From Cryobacterium cheniae (GTDB taxonomy: Bacteria; Actinomycetota; Actinomycetes; Actinomycetales; Microbacteriaceae), in NCBI RefSeq assembly GCF_004403395.1, contig NZ_SOGN01000035.1, positions 248,001 through 312,000 on the forward strand: DNA of 64,000 bases, read 5' to 3'. Shown piece after piece: positions 40,878 to 49,206 of the stretch (position 1 is its first letter; every line of letters begins with the position of its first letter). The notes under the pieces were generated by a model. That model worked only from the letters and a program-made list of their open reading frames with translations. It ran no database searches and was not told the origin of the DNA. The translations under genes and the position numbers were made by a program.

Positions 40878-41701
40878 GCCGCCGGCGGCCGAGTCGCCGG
40901 GTCCCCGGTCTCCGCATGAGTCGTCGGCGGCTGCGGCTCCGCCTGCCGGGACTCCGACTGCTGCGACGCCGGCTGCGCCAGGCCCGGTGGTGGCTGCTCG
41001 ACTACCTCTACGCGTGGATCGGGCAGACCCGGGCCTTCCTCTCCCGCGCCCGACCGGCGGACTTCCGCTCCGGTCACAAAGCCCCGATCGTCATCATCCC
41101 CGGGGTGTACGAATCCTGGCAGTTCATGCGACCGCTGATCCAGACTCTGCACGGCCACGGACATCCGGTGCACGTGGTGGCGGCGCTGGGCCGCAACCGG
41201 CGTTCTCTGGCGGATGCCGCCGCGACCGTGGCCGCCTACCTCGAGCGGGAGAACCTGACCGGTGTCATCATCGTGGCGCACAGCAAGGGCGGCCTGATCG
41301 GCAAACAGCTGATGACGACCGAGGACCCTGACCACCGGGTGAGCGCAATGACCGCGATCAGTGCTCCCTTCGCCGGCTCCCGCTATGCGCGCTACTGGGT
41401 CGTGCCGAGCATCCGTGCCTTCGCCCCCGCCAACGTGGCCCTGCACGACCTGGGTCTGGACCACCGGGTCAACGACCGGATCGTGTCCATCTACGGGGTG
41501 TTCGACCCCCACATCCCCGAGGGCAGTGAACTGGTCGGCGCCCGCAACATCCGGCTCCACGTCGGCGGGCACTTCCGCATCCTCGGCGACCCGGCGACCG
41601 TGCGGGCTGTTCTCGACACGGTGACGGATGCCACGGCGCCCTTTACCCGAATCACCGGACCCGGAACAGTGCGGCGAGTGCCGGATTCTCGATCTCGGTA
41701 G
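40874..41701 (+). CDS. Alpha/beta-fold hydrolase 2 (lipase-like) with Arg-rich N-terminus
   Basis: 275 residues, start overlapping the previous stop by 4 nt. The first 40 residues are strongly basic with a partial repeat (RRxPGLRxxRRRLR twice), perhaps binding anionic lipid or nucleic acid. The hydrolase core has VIIPGVYESW, the nucleophile elbow VAHSKGG (Ser137), which is typical of triacylglycerol-lipase/PGAP1-like folds, and HVGGHFRIL near the C-terminus with the likely histidine. Substrate unknown. Confidence 0.85.
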   Translation: MSRRRPSRRVPGLRMSRRRLRLRLPGLRLLRRRLRQARWWLLDYLYAWIGQTRAFLSRARPADFRSGHKAPIVIIPGVYESWQFMRPLIQTLHGHGHPVHVVAALGRNRRSLADAAATVAAYLERENLTGVIIVAHSKGGLIGKQLMTTEDPDHRVSAMTAISAPFAGSRYARYWVVPSIRAFAPANVALHDLGLDHRVNDRIVSIYGVFDPHIPEGSELVGARNIRLHVGGHFRILGDPATVRAVLDTVTDATAPFTRITGPGTVRRVPDSRSR

Positions 41702-41779
41702 CGAGAAGGCGGCCGGCCTACCCGACCCAGCCGACCGCGCACCCCTCTGCGCAGGCGAAGCTCGGCCGAAAGAGCAGCC

Positions 41780-42001
41780 CTACTCGTCGTCGTCGTCGTC
41801 GAGGCGGAAACCCACCTTGAGCGTCACCTGGAAGTGCTGGATCACGCCGTCCTCCACGTGGCCGCGGGTGGCGACCACCTCGAACCAGTCGACGTTGCGC
41901 AGAGTCTTCATCGCGCGTTCCAGCCCGTTCCGGATGGCCGCGTCCATGCCCTCCGGTGACGTTCCGACGATCTCCGTGACACGGTAGGTGTGGTTCGCCA
42001 T
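41780..42001 (-). CDS. Dodecin
   Basis: 73 residues. MANHTYRVTEIVGTSPEGMD, then NVDWFEVVATRGHV with the tryptophan that stacks on the flavin or coenzyme A, and a strongly acidic tail (DDDDDE). Dodecins are dodecameric flavin-storage/buffer proteins. Convergent with the hydrolase pair. Confidence 0.93.
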   Translation of the reverse strand: MANHTYRVTEIVGTSPEGMDAAIRNGLERAMKTLRNVDWFEVVATRGHVEDGVIQHFQVTLKVGFRLDDDDDE

Positions 42002-42213
42002 GGCCTGATTCCTCCAACTCGAGTTTGTTCTCTCAACCGCGTCTCGGTCTCGAGTGCCCCGACCATAGCCCGCGAGGGTCGAGTGTTCAACGTCAGGCCG
42101 AGGCGCGAACCGCGGTCTTCAGCGAGTCGACAATGGCGGTCGCGGTGGTCTCGGCCTGCTGGATTACGGCGTCTGGCGAGGATGCTTATCGGCGGGAGGA
42201 GAATGGAACCATC

Positions 42214-42588
42214 ATGAGAACTCTCCTCAACGTCATCTGGCTCGTGTTCTCGGGCTTCTGGTTGTTCCTCGGCTACCTGCTGGCGGCGGTGATCATGTTC
42301 GTGCTGATCATCACCATCCCCTGGGGAATCGCGGCGGCGCGGATCGGCGTCTACGCGCTCTGGCCGTTCGGCAAGACCGTGGTCGCCACACCCGGCGCGG
42401 GCGTCGGTTCCTTCCTCGGCAACGTCGTCTGGGTGGTGCTGGCCGGCTTCTGGATCGCCATCGGACATTTCTTCTCCGGCATCGCGCTCTGCGTCACCAT
42501 CATCGGAATCCCGTTCGGGATCGCCAATTTCAAGCTGATCCCGGTGGCGCTGATGCCGCTCGGCAAGCAGATCGTCGACATCCCGTAG
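42214..42588 (+). CDS. YccF-family inner-membrane protein
   Basis: 124 residues with four hydrophobic segments in two similar halves (FSGFWLFLGYLLAAVIMF and LAGFWIAIGHFFSGIALC, each followed by ITIPWGIA or IIGIPFGIA). This duplicated pattern is the YccF/DUF307 signature. Function unknown. ATG 42214 is chosen by topology; GGGAGGAG lies about 12 nt upstream. A GCTTAT -10-like hexamer occurs near 42184. Confidence 0.88.
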   Translation: MRTLLNVIWLVFSGFWLFLGYLLAAVIMFVLIITIPWGIAAARIGVYALWPFGKTVVATPGAGVGSFLGNVVWVVLAGFWIAIGHFFSGIALCVTIIGIPFGIANFKLIPVALMPLGKQIVDIP

Positions 42589-42662
42589 GGTTCACCGGTG
42601 GTGCGGTAGACACCGCACCGCTTTGACGGATGCGCAGGTCACCTCGCCGAACCAGCAGAACC

Positions 42663-43073
42663 CTACCGCGGCCGCCGCAACCGAATCGGACCCTTCGCGG
42701 TCGACGGCTCGACCACGGCCCCGCCCTGGGTGATCTGCAGTTCGCCGCGGGCGACCAGGCGGCGGGCGGCTCGGCGGGCCGGCTCCATCAGCTCGTTCCA
42801 CCCCTCGCCGCCGACCGCTTTCGCCGCTTCGGACGGGCAGATCGTGGCATCCGTCGCCCGCGCACTGAGCAGTGTGGTGATGCTCTCTTCCAGCCGGAGG
42901 TCGGTCGCGGTGACGCCGTGCGCGCGGCACGCGGTCGAGCAGTACTTCACCGACTCCCAGTTGTCGGCCCACTTCGCACGCCACTCGATGCGCCGCCCAC
43001 AGGAGGCGCACGTCTTGTCCGCCCGGCCCTGTTCGGGGTCGGAATCGGCGGGTGTGCGTTGACGGTGAGCCAT
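42663..43073 (-). CDS. DUF2256/DUF3253 zinc-ribbon protein (intact copy)
   Basis: 136 residues. The N-terminal DUF2256-like zinc site is KTCASCGRRIEWRAKWADNW then YCSTACRAHG (Cys22, 25, 45, 49). The C-terminal DUF3253 winged-helix-like part (LRLEESITTLLSARATDATI...GGEGWNELMEPARRAARRLV) follows. No biochemical function is known. A disrupted copy lies 3 kb away. ATG 43073 is positioned by homology. Confidence 0.85.
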   Translation of the reverse strand: MAHRQRTPADSDPEQGRADKTCASCGRRIEWRAKWADNWESVKYCSTACRAHGVTATDLRLEESITTLLSARATDATICPSEAAKAVGGEGWNELMEPARRAARRLVARGELQITQGGAVVEPSTAKGPIRLRRPR

Positions 43074-43102
43074 ACCCTCTATCCTGCGGGATTGCGGGCC
43101 GG

Positions 43103-43170
43103 CGAGAGTCGCCGTTCGCGCCGAGCGTCGCCGTTCTAGCGGCGATTCTCGGCAGCAACGGCGACTCTCG
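43103..43170. repeat. Long nested palindrome D (possible terminator)
   Basis: CGAGAGTCGCCGTT (43103-43116) and AACGGCGACTCTCG (43157-43170), 14 bp perfect. The loop holds a second stem, CCGAGCGTCGCCG (43121-43133) against CGGCGATTCTCGG (43140-43152), with two mismatches. It lies upstream of the DUF2256 gene and downstream of the PTS operon, which may end here. Confidence 0.75.
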
Positions 43171-43356
43171 AGCCGCAGAACGCTGGCCACCGTAGAACCG
43201 GGCTCAACGCGCGGAAGCTGCTTGCCCTGCTGCCTGAGGCGCCTGACTCCCCGGGGTACGCTCGCGGCCCCACCGCCGGCAGGCCCTGTCCCGCACAACG
43301 CCGGAGGGCGACCCCGCGAACGGGGCCGCCCTCTGGCGAATCAGGAGCCGGTGAAG

Positions 43357-44883
43357 CTAGACGGCCTCGGCCGAGGCTTCCCGCTCTGCCTTGCGTCGCG
43401 CCTTCTCGGCGTCGAGAACGGCCTTCTCGGCCGCCTTCTCTTCGGCGATCCAGACGTCACGCTTGGCCCCGGGCACCCAGCCCGTGTCCACAACGCGGAT
43501 CTGGAAGACGATCGCGACGCTGACCAGCACCACCGCGATGAGGATCGCCAGGACGACCCCGAATCCGCCGCCCACACCGACGCTGACACCCACGAGGGTG
43601 CCGAACCAGCCGAAGTCGGCGTCACCGAAGGTGCTGTTGGCGAAGCCGAAGTCGCCGAGGACCAGCAGCAGGATGGCGGGCAGGATGGTGATGATCACAC
43701 CGTTGACGAAGCCACCGATCATGGCGCCCAGGCGTCCGCCGGTCGCGTTGCCGTAGACGCCGGCTCCACCACCGGTGAAGAAGTGCGGCACCATACCGGG
43801 GAGGATCAGTGCGAGCCCGAACATCGGGTTCAGCCAGATTGCGAGCACGCCCAGCGCGAGGAGGCCACCGGCGAACGAGCTCAGGAAGCCGATGAGCACG
43901 GCGTTGGCGCCGAACGGGAACACGATCGGGATGTCCAGCGCGGGACGCGCACCGGGGACAACCTTTTCGGCGATCCCCTGGAACGCGGGGACCAGCTCGC
44001 CGAGCACGGTGCGCACACCGTAGAGGATGATCGCGACACCCACACCGAACTGCAGGGCCTGGGCAAAGGCCGCCATGATGAACGCGCCGGCGTCGGCGGA
44101 GCCGAAGATGTCCAGCGCCTCCTGCAGCGGCAGGGCGATGAGGCCCCAGATGGCGAAGACCATGTAGATGAGAACCATCGACAGTGAGGTGGCGACCATG
44201 GAGTCGCGCAGGAACTTGAGGCCCTGCGGGAACTTGATCTCTTCGGTCGACTTGCTGCGGTGGCCGACGGCCTGGCCGGCCGCACCGGCGGCGATGTAGC
44301 CGAGGGTGCCGAAGTGGCCGATCGCGATGGTGTCGTTGCCGGTGATCTTCTTGGTCCACGGGTGCGCGAAAGCGGGCATGACCACCATGATCACGCCGAG
44401 CAGAAGAGCACCGATGACGACCACGAGCCAGCCGGCGCCGTCTCCGAATCCGACGGAGAGCACCACGGTGAGCATCGTGGCCATGAAGACCATGTGATGC
44501 CCGGTGAGGAAGACGTACTTCAGCGGGGTGAAGCGGGCCAGGGCGAGCATCACCAGGAACCCGAGGGTGAGCACGTAGGCGCTCTGGGCGCCGAACTCGT
44601 CCTGCGCGATGGCGGTGATGACCTCGTTGGTGGGGATGACGCCCTGGGCGCCGGTCACCGCGAGGATCAGTTTGCCCAGCGGGTCCAGGGAGCCCACCAC
44701 TACGCCGGCGCCGGCGCCGAGGATCAGGAAGCCGAGCGCCGCTTTGAGTGCGCCGCCGACCACCTGCCCGGCGTTGCGCTTGAGTGCCATAAGTCCGATG
44801 GCGGTGATTATGCCGATCAGATAGGCCGGAACATTGAGGATCTGTTGACCGATGAAGTTCAGTACGACGACGAGCCACTCCAT
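43357..44883 (-). CDS. ulaA: PTS EIIC component, UlaA/SgaT (ascorbate-type) family
   Basis: 508 residues, about eleven membrane helices. Family stretches: LNFIGQQILNVPAYLIGIIT, GFLILGAGAGVVVGSL and ITGNDTIAIGHFGTLGYIAAG; FFTGGGAGVYGNATGGRLGA near the end. It forms the membrane channel that moves a sugar inward while EIIB phosphorylates it. The C-terminus carries an extra Lys/Glu/Ala-rich tail (KAAEKAVLDAEKARRKAERE) likely to be helical. Last gene of an EIIA-EIIB-EIIC operon. None of the ascorbate-6-P catabolic genes (ulaD-G) is nearby, so the substrate is probably another sugar. Confidence 0.92.
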   Translation of the reverse strand: MEWLVVVLNFIGQQILNVPAYLIGIITAIGLMALKRNAGQVVGGALKAALGFLILGAGAGVVVGSLDPLGKLILAVTGAQGVIPTNEVITAIAQDEFGAQSAYVLTLGFLVMLALARFTPLKYVFLTGHHMVFMATMLTVVLSVGFGDGAGWLVVVIGALLLGVIMVVMPAFAHPWTKKITGNDTIAIGHFGTLGYIAAGAAGQAVGHRSKSTEEIKFPQGLKFLRDSMVATSLSMVLIYMVFAIWGLIALPLQEALDIFGSADAGAFIMAAFAQALQFGVGVAIILYGVRTVLGELVPAFQGIAEKVVPGARPALDIPIVFPFGANAVLIGFLSSFAGGLLALGVLAIWLNPMFGLALILPGMVPHFFTGGGAGVYGNATGGRLGAMIGGFVNGVIITILPAILLLVLGDFGFANSTFGDADFGWFGTLVGVSVGVGGGFGVVLAILIAVVLVSVAIVFQIRVVDTGWVPGAKRDVWIAEEKAAEKAVLDAEKARRKAEREASAEAV

Positions 44884-44928
44884 TGTGGGAGCTCCTTATT
44901 CTGTGAGAGGGGGTTGGTGGGAGGGGGG

Positions 44929-45201
44929 TTACTCGACTGCGGCGGTGAGCTTCTCGGTGATCTCTTCGAGATCGAAGAAGTTCTTAATGACGATGACCTG
45001 GGCGGGCACATCGCCGAGTTCTTCGGCCAGCTCCTCCGAGGTGAGCACGATCTCGGCCGTCTGCGCGGCACCGCGAGCCACGCCCATGTCGGCGGCCTCG
45101 ACATCCGCATCGATACCGAGCTTGGCGAGAACTTTCTCGGCGTTCATTTTCAGGAGCACTGAGGTTCCAATGCCCATTCCACAGACGGCGACGATCTTCA
45201 T
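44929..45201 (-). CDS. ulaB: PTS EIIB component, UlaB-like
   Basis: 90 residues. The phosphorylated cysteine is Cys7 in AVCGMGIGTSVLLKMN, the EIIB P-loop of the lactose/cellobiose/ascorbate group. DVPAQVIVIKNFFDLEEI is the conserved C-terminal part. It receives phosphate from EIIA and passes it to the sugar in EIIC. It lies between the EIIA and EIIC genes, in the same direction. Confidence 0.93.
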   Translation of the reverse strand: MKIVAVCGMGIGTSVLLKMNAEKVLAKLGIDADVEAADMGVARGAAQTAEIVLTSEELAEELGDVPAQVIVIKNFFDLEEITEKLTAAVE

Positions 45202-45264
45202 GGGGTGCCTTTCGATTGGGTGGGACGAGTGAGTTGATTCAGAAATGGATGTCGGTGGCGCGGT

Positions 45265-45726
45265 TCACGCAGCGGCGGCGGCGAGGTCGCCGAGCACGGC
45301 GCGCACCTCGTCGGCGGTGGCGGCCGCGGTCAGGCGCTTCATGGCGGCGCTGTCGGAGAGCACGGCGGCGAGCGCCTGCATCACCTGGAGGTGAGCGTCG
45401 TGGTCTTTGGCGGCCAGGCCGATCACGAGAGTGACCGGGTCGTTGGCGGCGTTGCCGAACTCGACGGGGGTGGCCAGGCTGACCCAGCTCAGGCCGCCGG
45501 TGAGAACCGCGGGCGAGGGGCGGGAGTGCGCCAGGGCGATCCCCGGGGCGATGACGATGTAAGGGCCGTGCTTCTCGATCGCGGCGATCATCTCGTCGGT
45601 GTAGGCGGGCGTGGTGGCCCCACCGGCCACGAGGCCGGCACCTGCGAGACGGATGGCGGCCCGCCAGTCGGCGGCCTCCGCCTGGGTCTCGATCGACGAG
45701 AGGGTCTCGGCCAGGTTCAGTGACAC
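45265..45726 (-). CDS. ulaC: PTS EIIA component (mannitol/ascorbate type)
   Basis: 153 residues of the PTS_EIIA type-2 fold. The active-site histidine is His67 in GIALAHSRPS; TDEMIAAIEKHGPYIVIAPG precedes it. Phosphoryl transfer from HPr to EIIB. First gene of the PTS operon; the leader upstream contains a palindromic sequence similar to that in front of the transketolase gene. HPr and EI are not in the window. Confidence 0.92.
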   Translation of the reverse strand: MSLNLAETLSSIETQAEAADWRAAIRLAGAGLVAGGATTPAYTDEMIAAIEKHGPYIVIAPGIALAHSRPSPAVLTGGLSWVSLATPVEFGNAANDPVTLVIGLAAKDHDAHLQVMQALAAVLSDSAAMKRLTAAATADEVRAVLGDLAAAAA

Positions 45727-45805
45727 GAATGAACTCCTTTGTTGTTTTCAGTGCAGGCCGTCCGCGAGGGCGACTTAGATGACTGTATAAGCCTAAGCGA
45801 CCTTT

Positions 45806-45827
45806 TGTCTACAAGTGCACCAAAGTT
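45806..45827. promoter_or_regulatory. Candidate ROK operator upstream of the PTS operon
   Basis: TTTGTCTACA...CACCAAAG is an imperfect palindrome (TTTGGTGCAC...TGTAGACAAA on the other strand), sharing TTTGT-TAC and CCAAAGT with the site at 47.13 kb. It would overlap the -35 region of the PTS promoter; a TTATACA -10-like sequence lies about 19 nt further downstream on the minus strand. Confidence 0.45.
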
Positions 45828-45868
45828 TTTCGACTGGACTCGCCAGACTCCGGATCAGGGGCGCGAGG

Positions 45869-47053
45869 TCAGCTCGCCGCGGTGCGGAGCGTGACGCCGG
45901 TTACGCCGCCCCGAGTGAGACGGCTAATGCGGTCGGCGTCGAACAGGGCATCCTGCGCGATGAGCGAGGCGCCCGTCACTCCGGCGATGTGGCCGAGCCG
46001 GGACTTCTCCACCACCAGCCCCTGCAGGGCGAAGTCCCGGGCACCGGCGAAGACGGCCTCCCGGATCGCGCCGAGGAAAGGCTCGCCGGCCTGGGCCAGG
46101 TTGCCGCCGACCACCACGGCCTGCGGGTTGAGCAGCCCCACCACGTGGGCCAGGCTCTGCCCGATCTGGGTGCCGGTCTCGGCGAGCAGCCGCAACACCG
46201 TGGGGTCACCGTCGTTCGCGAGTGCCACGATATCGCTGCTGGTTCGCACCCGGCGCCCCTGCCTGAGCAGCTCGCTGCGGATGACCGCGCCGCTGGCAAT
46301 GGTCTCGAGCCGCACCGTGCGCTCCCCATCGGTACGCACGGCGCTGAGCTCCCCGGCGCCGCCGCGGGAGCCGTGGTAGATCGCACCGTCGAGCACGAAG
46401 GCGAGTCCCACGCCGATGCCGGCCTTGAGCACCACGACGTCGCAGTACTCGCTCGCGCCGCCCCGGGCCTCGGCGAGCGCCATGATGTTCACGTCCCGGT
46501 CCACGGCGACGACGGCGCGGTCGTAGCGGCGGGCGAAGTAGTCCTTCACCAGCACCCCCTCCCACTGCGTGTCCACCTGCGGGCTGGCCAGCCGCCCGGT
46601 GATGAAGTTGACCGGGCCGGGCACGCCCACACCGATTCCCACAACGTCAGCACGGGTCTTGCCGAGCCGGTCGAGCATGTGATCGAAGACCTGGCCGGCC
46701 CATTCGAAGATCTCCGCCGGCCCTTCGCTCAGGCCGATGTCGGCCTCGTCTTCGCTGAGGATGGTGGTCACGAGGTCGGTGATGGCCAGCCGGGTGTGCG
46801 ATCCGCCGATATCCACGGCGAGCAGCAGACCGGCATCGGGGTTCACGGCGAACTCCTCGGGCGGCCGGCCGCCGCGCGAGTCGAGCTGTCCCACGCTCAT
46901 CACGATCGCGGCGTTCAGAAGTTCGTCGAGACGCCGGGCGAGGGTGATGCGCGACCAGCCGAGCTGCTCGATCAGGTCGGAGCGGGTGGTGGCACGGCCG
47001 GAGCGGATGAGGTCGAGCACCACACCCGAACCGGTGGACAGAGCGTGTGCCAT
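45869..47053 (-). CDS. ROK-family transcriptional regulator
   Basis: About 394 residues. An N-terminal winged helix (VVLDLIRSGRATTRSDLIEQ then LGWSRITLARRL) precedes a ROK sugar-kinase-like domain with the ATP-loop AVDIGGSHTRLAI and GELSAV. The usual ROK zinc motif (CxCGxxGC) is absent, so sugar sensing may differ. ATG 47053 has AGGA 5 nt upstream; another in-frame ATG 24 nt further up is less good. Placed between the PTS operon and the transketolase gene, divergent from the latter, it likely represses both. Inducer would be the sugar or its phosphate. Confidence 0.88.
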   Translation of the reverse strand: MAHALSTGSGVVLDLIRSGRATTRSDLIEQLGWSRITLARRLDELLNAAIVMSVGQLDSRGGRPPEEFAVNPDAGLLLAVDIGGSHTRLAITDLVTTILSEDEADIGLSEGPAEIFEWAGQVFDHMLDRLGKTRADVVGIGVGVPGPVNFITGRLASPQVDTQWEGVLVKDYFARRYDRAVVAVDRDVNIMALAEARGGASEYCDVVVLKAGIGVGLAFVLDGAIYHGSRGGAGELSAVRTDGERTVRLETIASGAVIRSELLRQGRRVRTSSDIVALANDGDPTVLRLLAETGTQIGQSLAHVVGLLNPQAVVVGGNLAQAGEPFLGAIREAVFAGARDFALQGLVVEKSRLGHIAGVTGASLIAQDALFDADRISRLTRGGVTGVTLRTAAS

Positions 47054-47123
47054 GGAATTCCTAACCTTCTGACGCATCCGCCCCGTATTGCGGACGATGC
47101 CGAACCAACTATTTGACTTAAGT

Positions 47124-47141
47124 ACATTTGTATACCAAAGT
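47124..47141. promoter_or_regulatory. Palindromic operator candidate in front of tkt
   Basis: ACATTTGTATACCAAAGT is an 18-bp near-palindrome centred on GTATAC (two mismatched base-pair positions per half-site). A TTGACT -35-like hexamer sits just upstream (47113). It lies in the divergent space between the ROK gene and tkt, so the ROK protein is the natural candidate to bind it. Confidence 0.55.
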
Positions 47142-47148
47142 ATCTCGC

Positions 47149-49197
47149 ATGGCTACCGAATCAAGTAATCCCTCGTCAACGATGACGCCTACCGAACTCG
47201 ACGCTCGCGCCGTCGCGAGCGCCCAGGCGCTGGCCGCTTACGTGGTTCAGGCGAAAGGACACGGACACGGCGGCACCGCCATGGCATTGGCGCCATTGTC
47301 GCATGTCTTGTTCTCCCGAGTTCTGCGCCACTCCCCCGCCCACCCCGACTGGCCCGCCCGAGACCGGTTCGTTCTTTCGGCCGGTCACGCCAGCCTTCTG
47401 CTGTACACCCAGCTGTTCTTCACCGGCTACGGCCTCACCCTGGACGACCTCGCCAAGAGCCGCACCCTCGGCTCGAAGACACCCGGGCACCCCGAGGTGC
47501 ACCACACCGTCGGCGTGGAAATGAGCACCGGCCCGCTCGGCCAGGGCGTCGCATCCGCGGTGGGAATGGCCATGGCCGCCCGGCACGAGAGCGCCGTGTT
47601 CACCCCCGGCCACACCCTGCTCGACCACACCACCTGGGTGCTGGCGGGCGACGGATGCCTGCAGGAGGGCGTCTCCGGTGAGGCGTCGAGCCTGGCCGGC
47701 ACCCTCGGCCTCGACAACCTGGTGCTGATCTGGGACGACAACGGCATCACCATCGACTCGGGCACCGACGAGACCTTCTCCGAAGACGTGCGCGCCCGGT
47801 ACCGGGCCTACGGATGGCGGGTGCTCGAGATCGACACCCCGAACGACCTTGACGCCATGGAGGCCACCCTCCGCTCGGCGGCGGAACGCACCGGTCGCCC
47901 TACCCTGGTCGCTCTCCGCACGGTCATCGGCGCCCCCTCCGTCAAGTTCGGCGGCACCTCCGCCGCTCACGCCGGTGGCTTCGGCGCCGACGAACTCGCC
48001 GCGGTGAAGACAACGTTGGGCTTCGCACCCGATGCTCCCCTCGAAGACCTCGTCAGCCCCGAGACCCTCGCGCACACCCGGGGCGCCCTCGCCCGCGGCG
48101 AGCAACTGCACAGCGACTGGGAGGCCGACCTGGCCACCTGGAGCACCGGCGACCCCGAGGCGGCGGCGCGCTGGACCGCTTTCCGCGGCGGCGAGTTCGA
48201 CAGCTCCGCCCTCGACACCGTGAACGTCGGCAGCGCCGGCGACACGATCGCCACCCGCAAGACCAACGGCGCCGTGCTCCGCGCGCTGCAGGGCTCAGTG
48301 CCGCTGTGGGGCGGCTCCGCCGACCTCGCCGGATCCACCACCGTGGAGGTCGACGGCGACCGGTTCTCCGCGGCCAACCCAGCCGGCGAATTCATCCGGT
48401 TCGGCATCCGCGAGCACGCCATGGCCGCCATCCTCAACGGCATCGCCCTGCAGGGGCCGTGGCGCCCGTTCGCGTCCACCTACCTGGTGTTCAGCGACTA
48501 CATGCGGCCGAGCATCCGTCTCGGAGCACTGATGGGACTCGGCGCGGTGTACGTGTACACCCACGACTCCGTCGCCGTCGGCGAAGACGGCCCCACCCAC
48601 CAGCCGGTCGAGCAGATCGCGTCACTCCGCACCGTTCCGGGGCTCGACGTGGTGCGCCCCGCCGACTCCGTCGAGGTCGTCGCCGCCTGGCGCCGCATCC
48701 TCGCCTCCCCCGACCGCCCGGTCGCCCTCGTCCTCAGCCGGCAGGACCTGCCCGTGCTCGAGAGCACCGACACCACCCCCGCCGGTGTCACGGCCGGCGG
48801 CTATGTGCGCTGGCAGCACGGCGCCGGAAACGACCTGGCCATCCTCGCCACCGGCAGCGAGGTTCACCTCGCGATCGACGCCGCCGTTCGGCTCGCCGAC
48901 GAGGGCCTCTCCGCCCGGGTCGTGTCGATGCCGTGTGTCGAGTGGTTCGCCGAGCAGAGCGCCGACTACCGCGAGTCCGTGCTGCCGGCGGCACTGCGTG
49001 CCCGCGTCGCCGTCGAGGCGGGCCGCGGCGATGCCTGGTACCGCTGGGTCGGCCTCGACGGGCGCGTCGTCTCGGTCGAGGAATTCGGCGAGTCCGGCAG
49101 CGGACCCGAGATTCTCCGCCGCCGCGGCATCCACCTCGACGCGGTCATCGCTGCCGCGCACGCCACCCTCGCCATACCCGCACTCGTCACCAACTAA
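47149..49197 (+). CDS. tkt: Transketolase (full length)
   Basis: 682 residues containing both the N-terminal thiamine-diphosphate domain and the central pyrimidine-binding and C-terminal domains. The ThDP motif is AGDGCLQEG (GDG 167-169). EMSTGPLGQGVASAVGMAMA and DSVAVGEDGPTHQPVEQ are typical. It exchanges two-carbon units between sugar phosphates. Cells normally carry a housekeeping copy elsewhere, so this one probably belongs to the sugar pathway of the adjacent PTS. ATG 47149 is preferred over a TTG at 47128, which lies in the palindrome. Confidence 0.92.
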   Translation: MATESSNPSSTMTPTELDARAVASAQALAAYVVQAKGHGHGGTAMALAPLSHVLFSRVLRHSPAHPDWPARDRFVLSAGHASLLLYTQLFFTGYGLTLDDLAKSRTLGSKTPGHPEVHHTVGVEMSTGPLGQGVASAVGMAMAARHESAVFTPGHTLLDHTTWVLAGDGCLQEGVSGEASSLAGTLGLDNLVLIWDDNGITIDSGTDETFSEDVRARYRAYGWRVLEIDTPNDLDAMEATLRSAAERTGRPTLVALRTVIGAPSVKFGGTSAAHAGGFGADELAAVKTTLGFAPDAPLEDLVSPETLAHTRGALARGEQLHSDWEADLATWSTGDPEAAARWTAFRGGEFDSSALDTVNVGSAGDTIATRKTNGAVLRALQGSVPLWGGSADLAGSTTVEVDGDRFSAANPAGEFIRFGIREHAMAAILNGIALQGPWRPFASTYLVFSDYMRPSIRLGALMGLGAVYVYTHDSVAVGEDGPTHQPVEQIASLRTVPGLDVVRPADSVEVVAAWRRILASPDRPVALVLSRQDLPVLESTDTTPAGVTAGGYVRWQHGAGNDLAILATGSEVHLAIDAAVRLADEGLSARVVSMPCVEWFAEQSADYRESVLPAALRARVAVEAGRGDAWYRWVGLDGRVVSVEEFGESGSGPEILRRRGIHLDAVIAAAHATLAIPALVTN

Positions 49198-49206
49198 GGA
49201 CAAACC

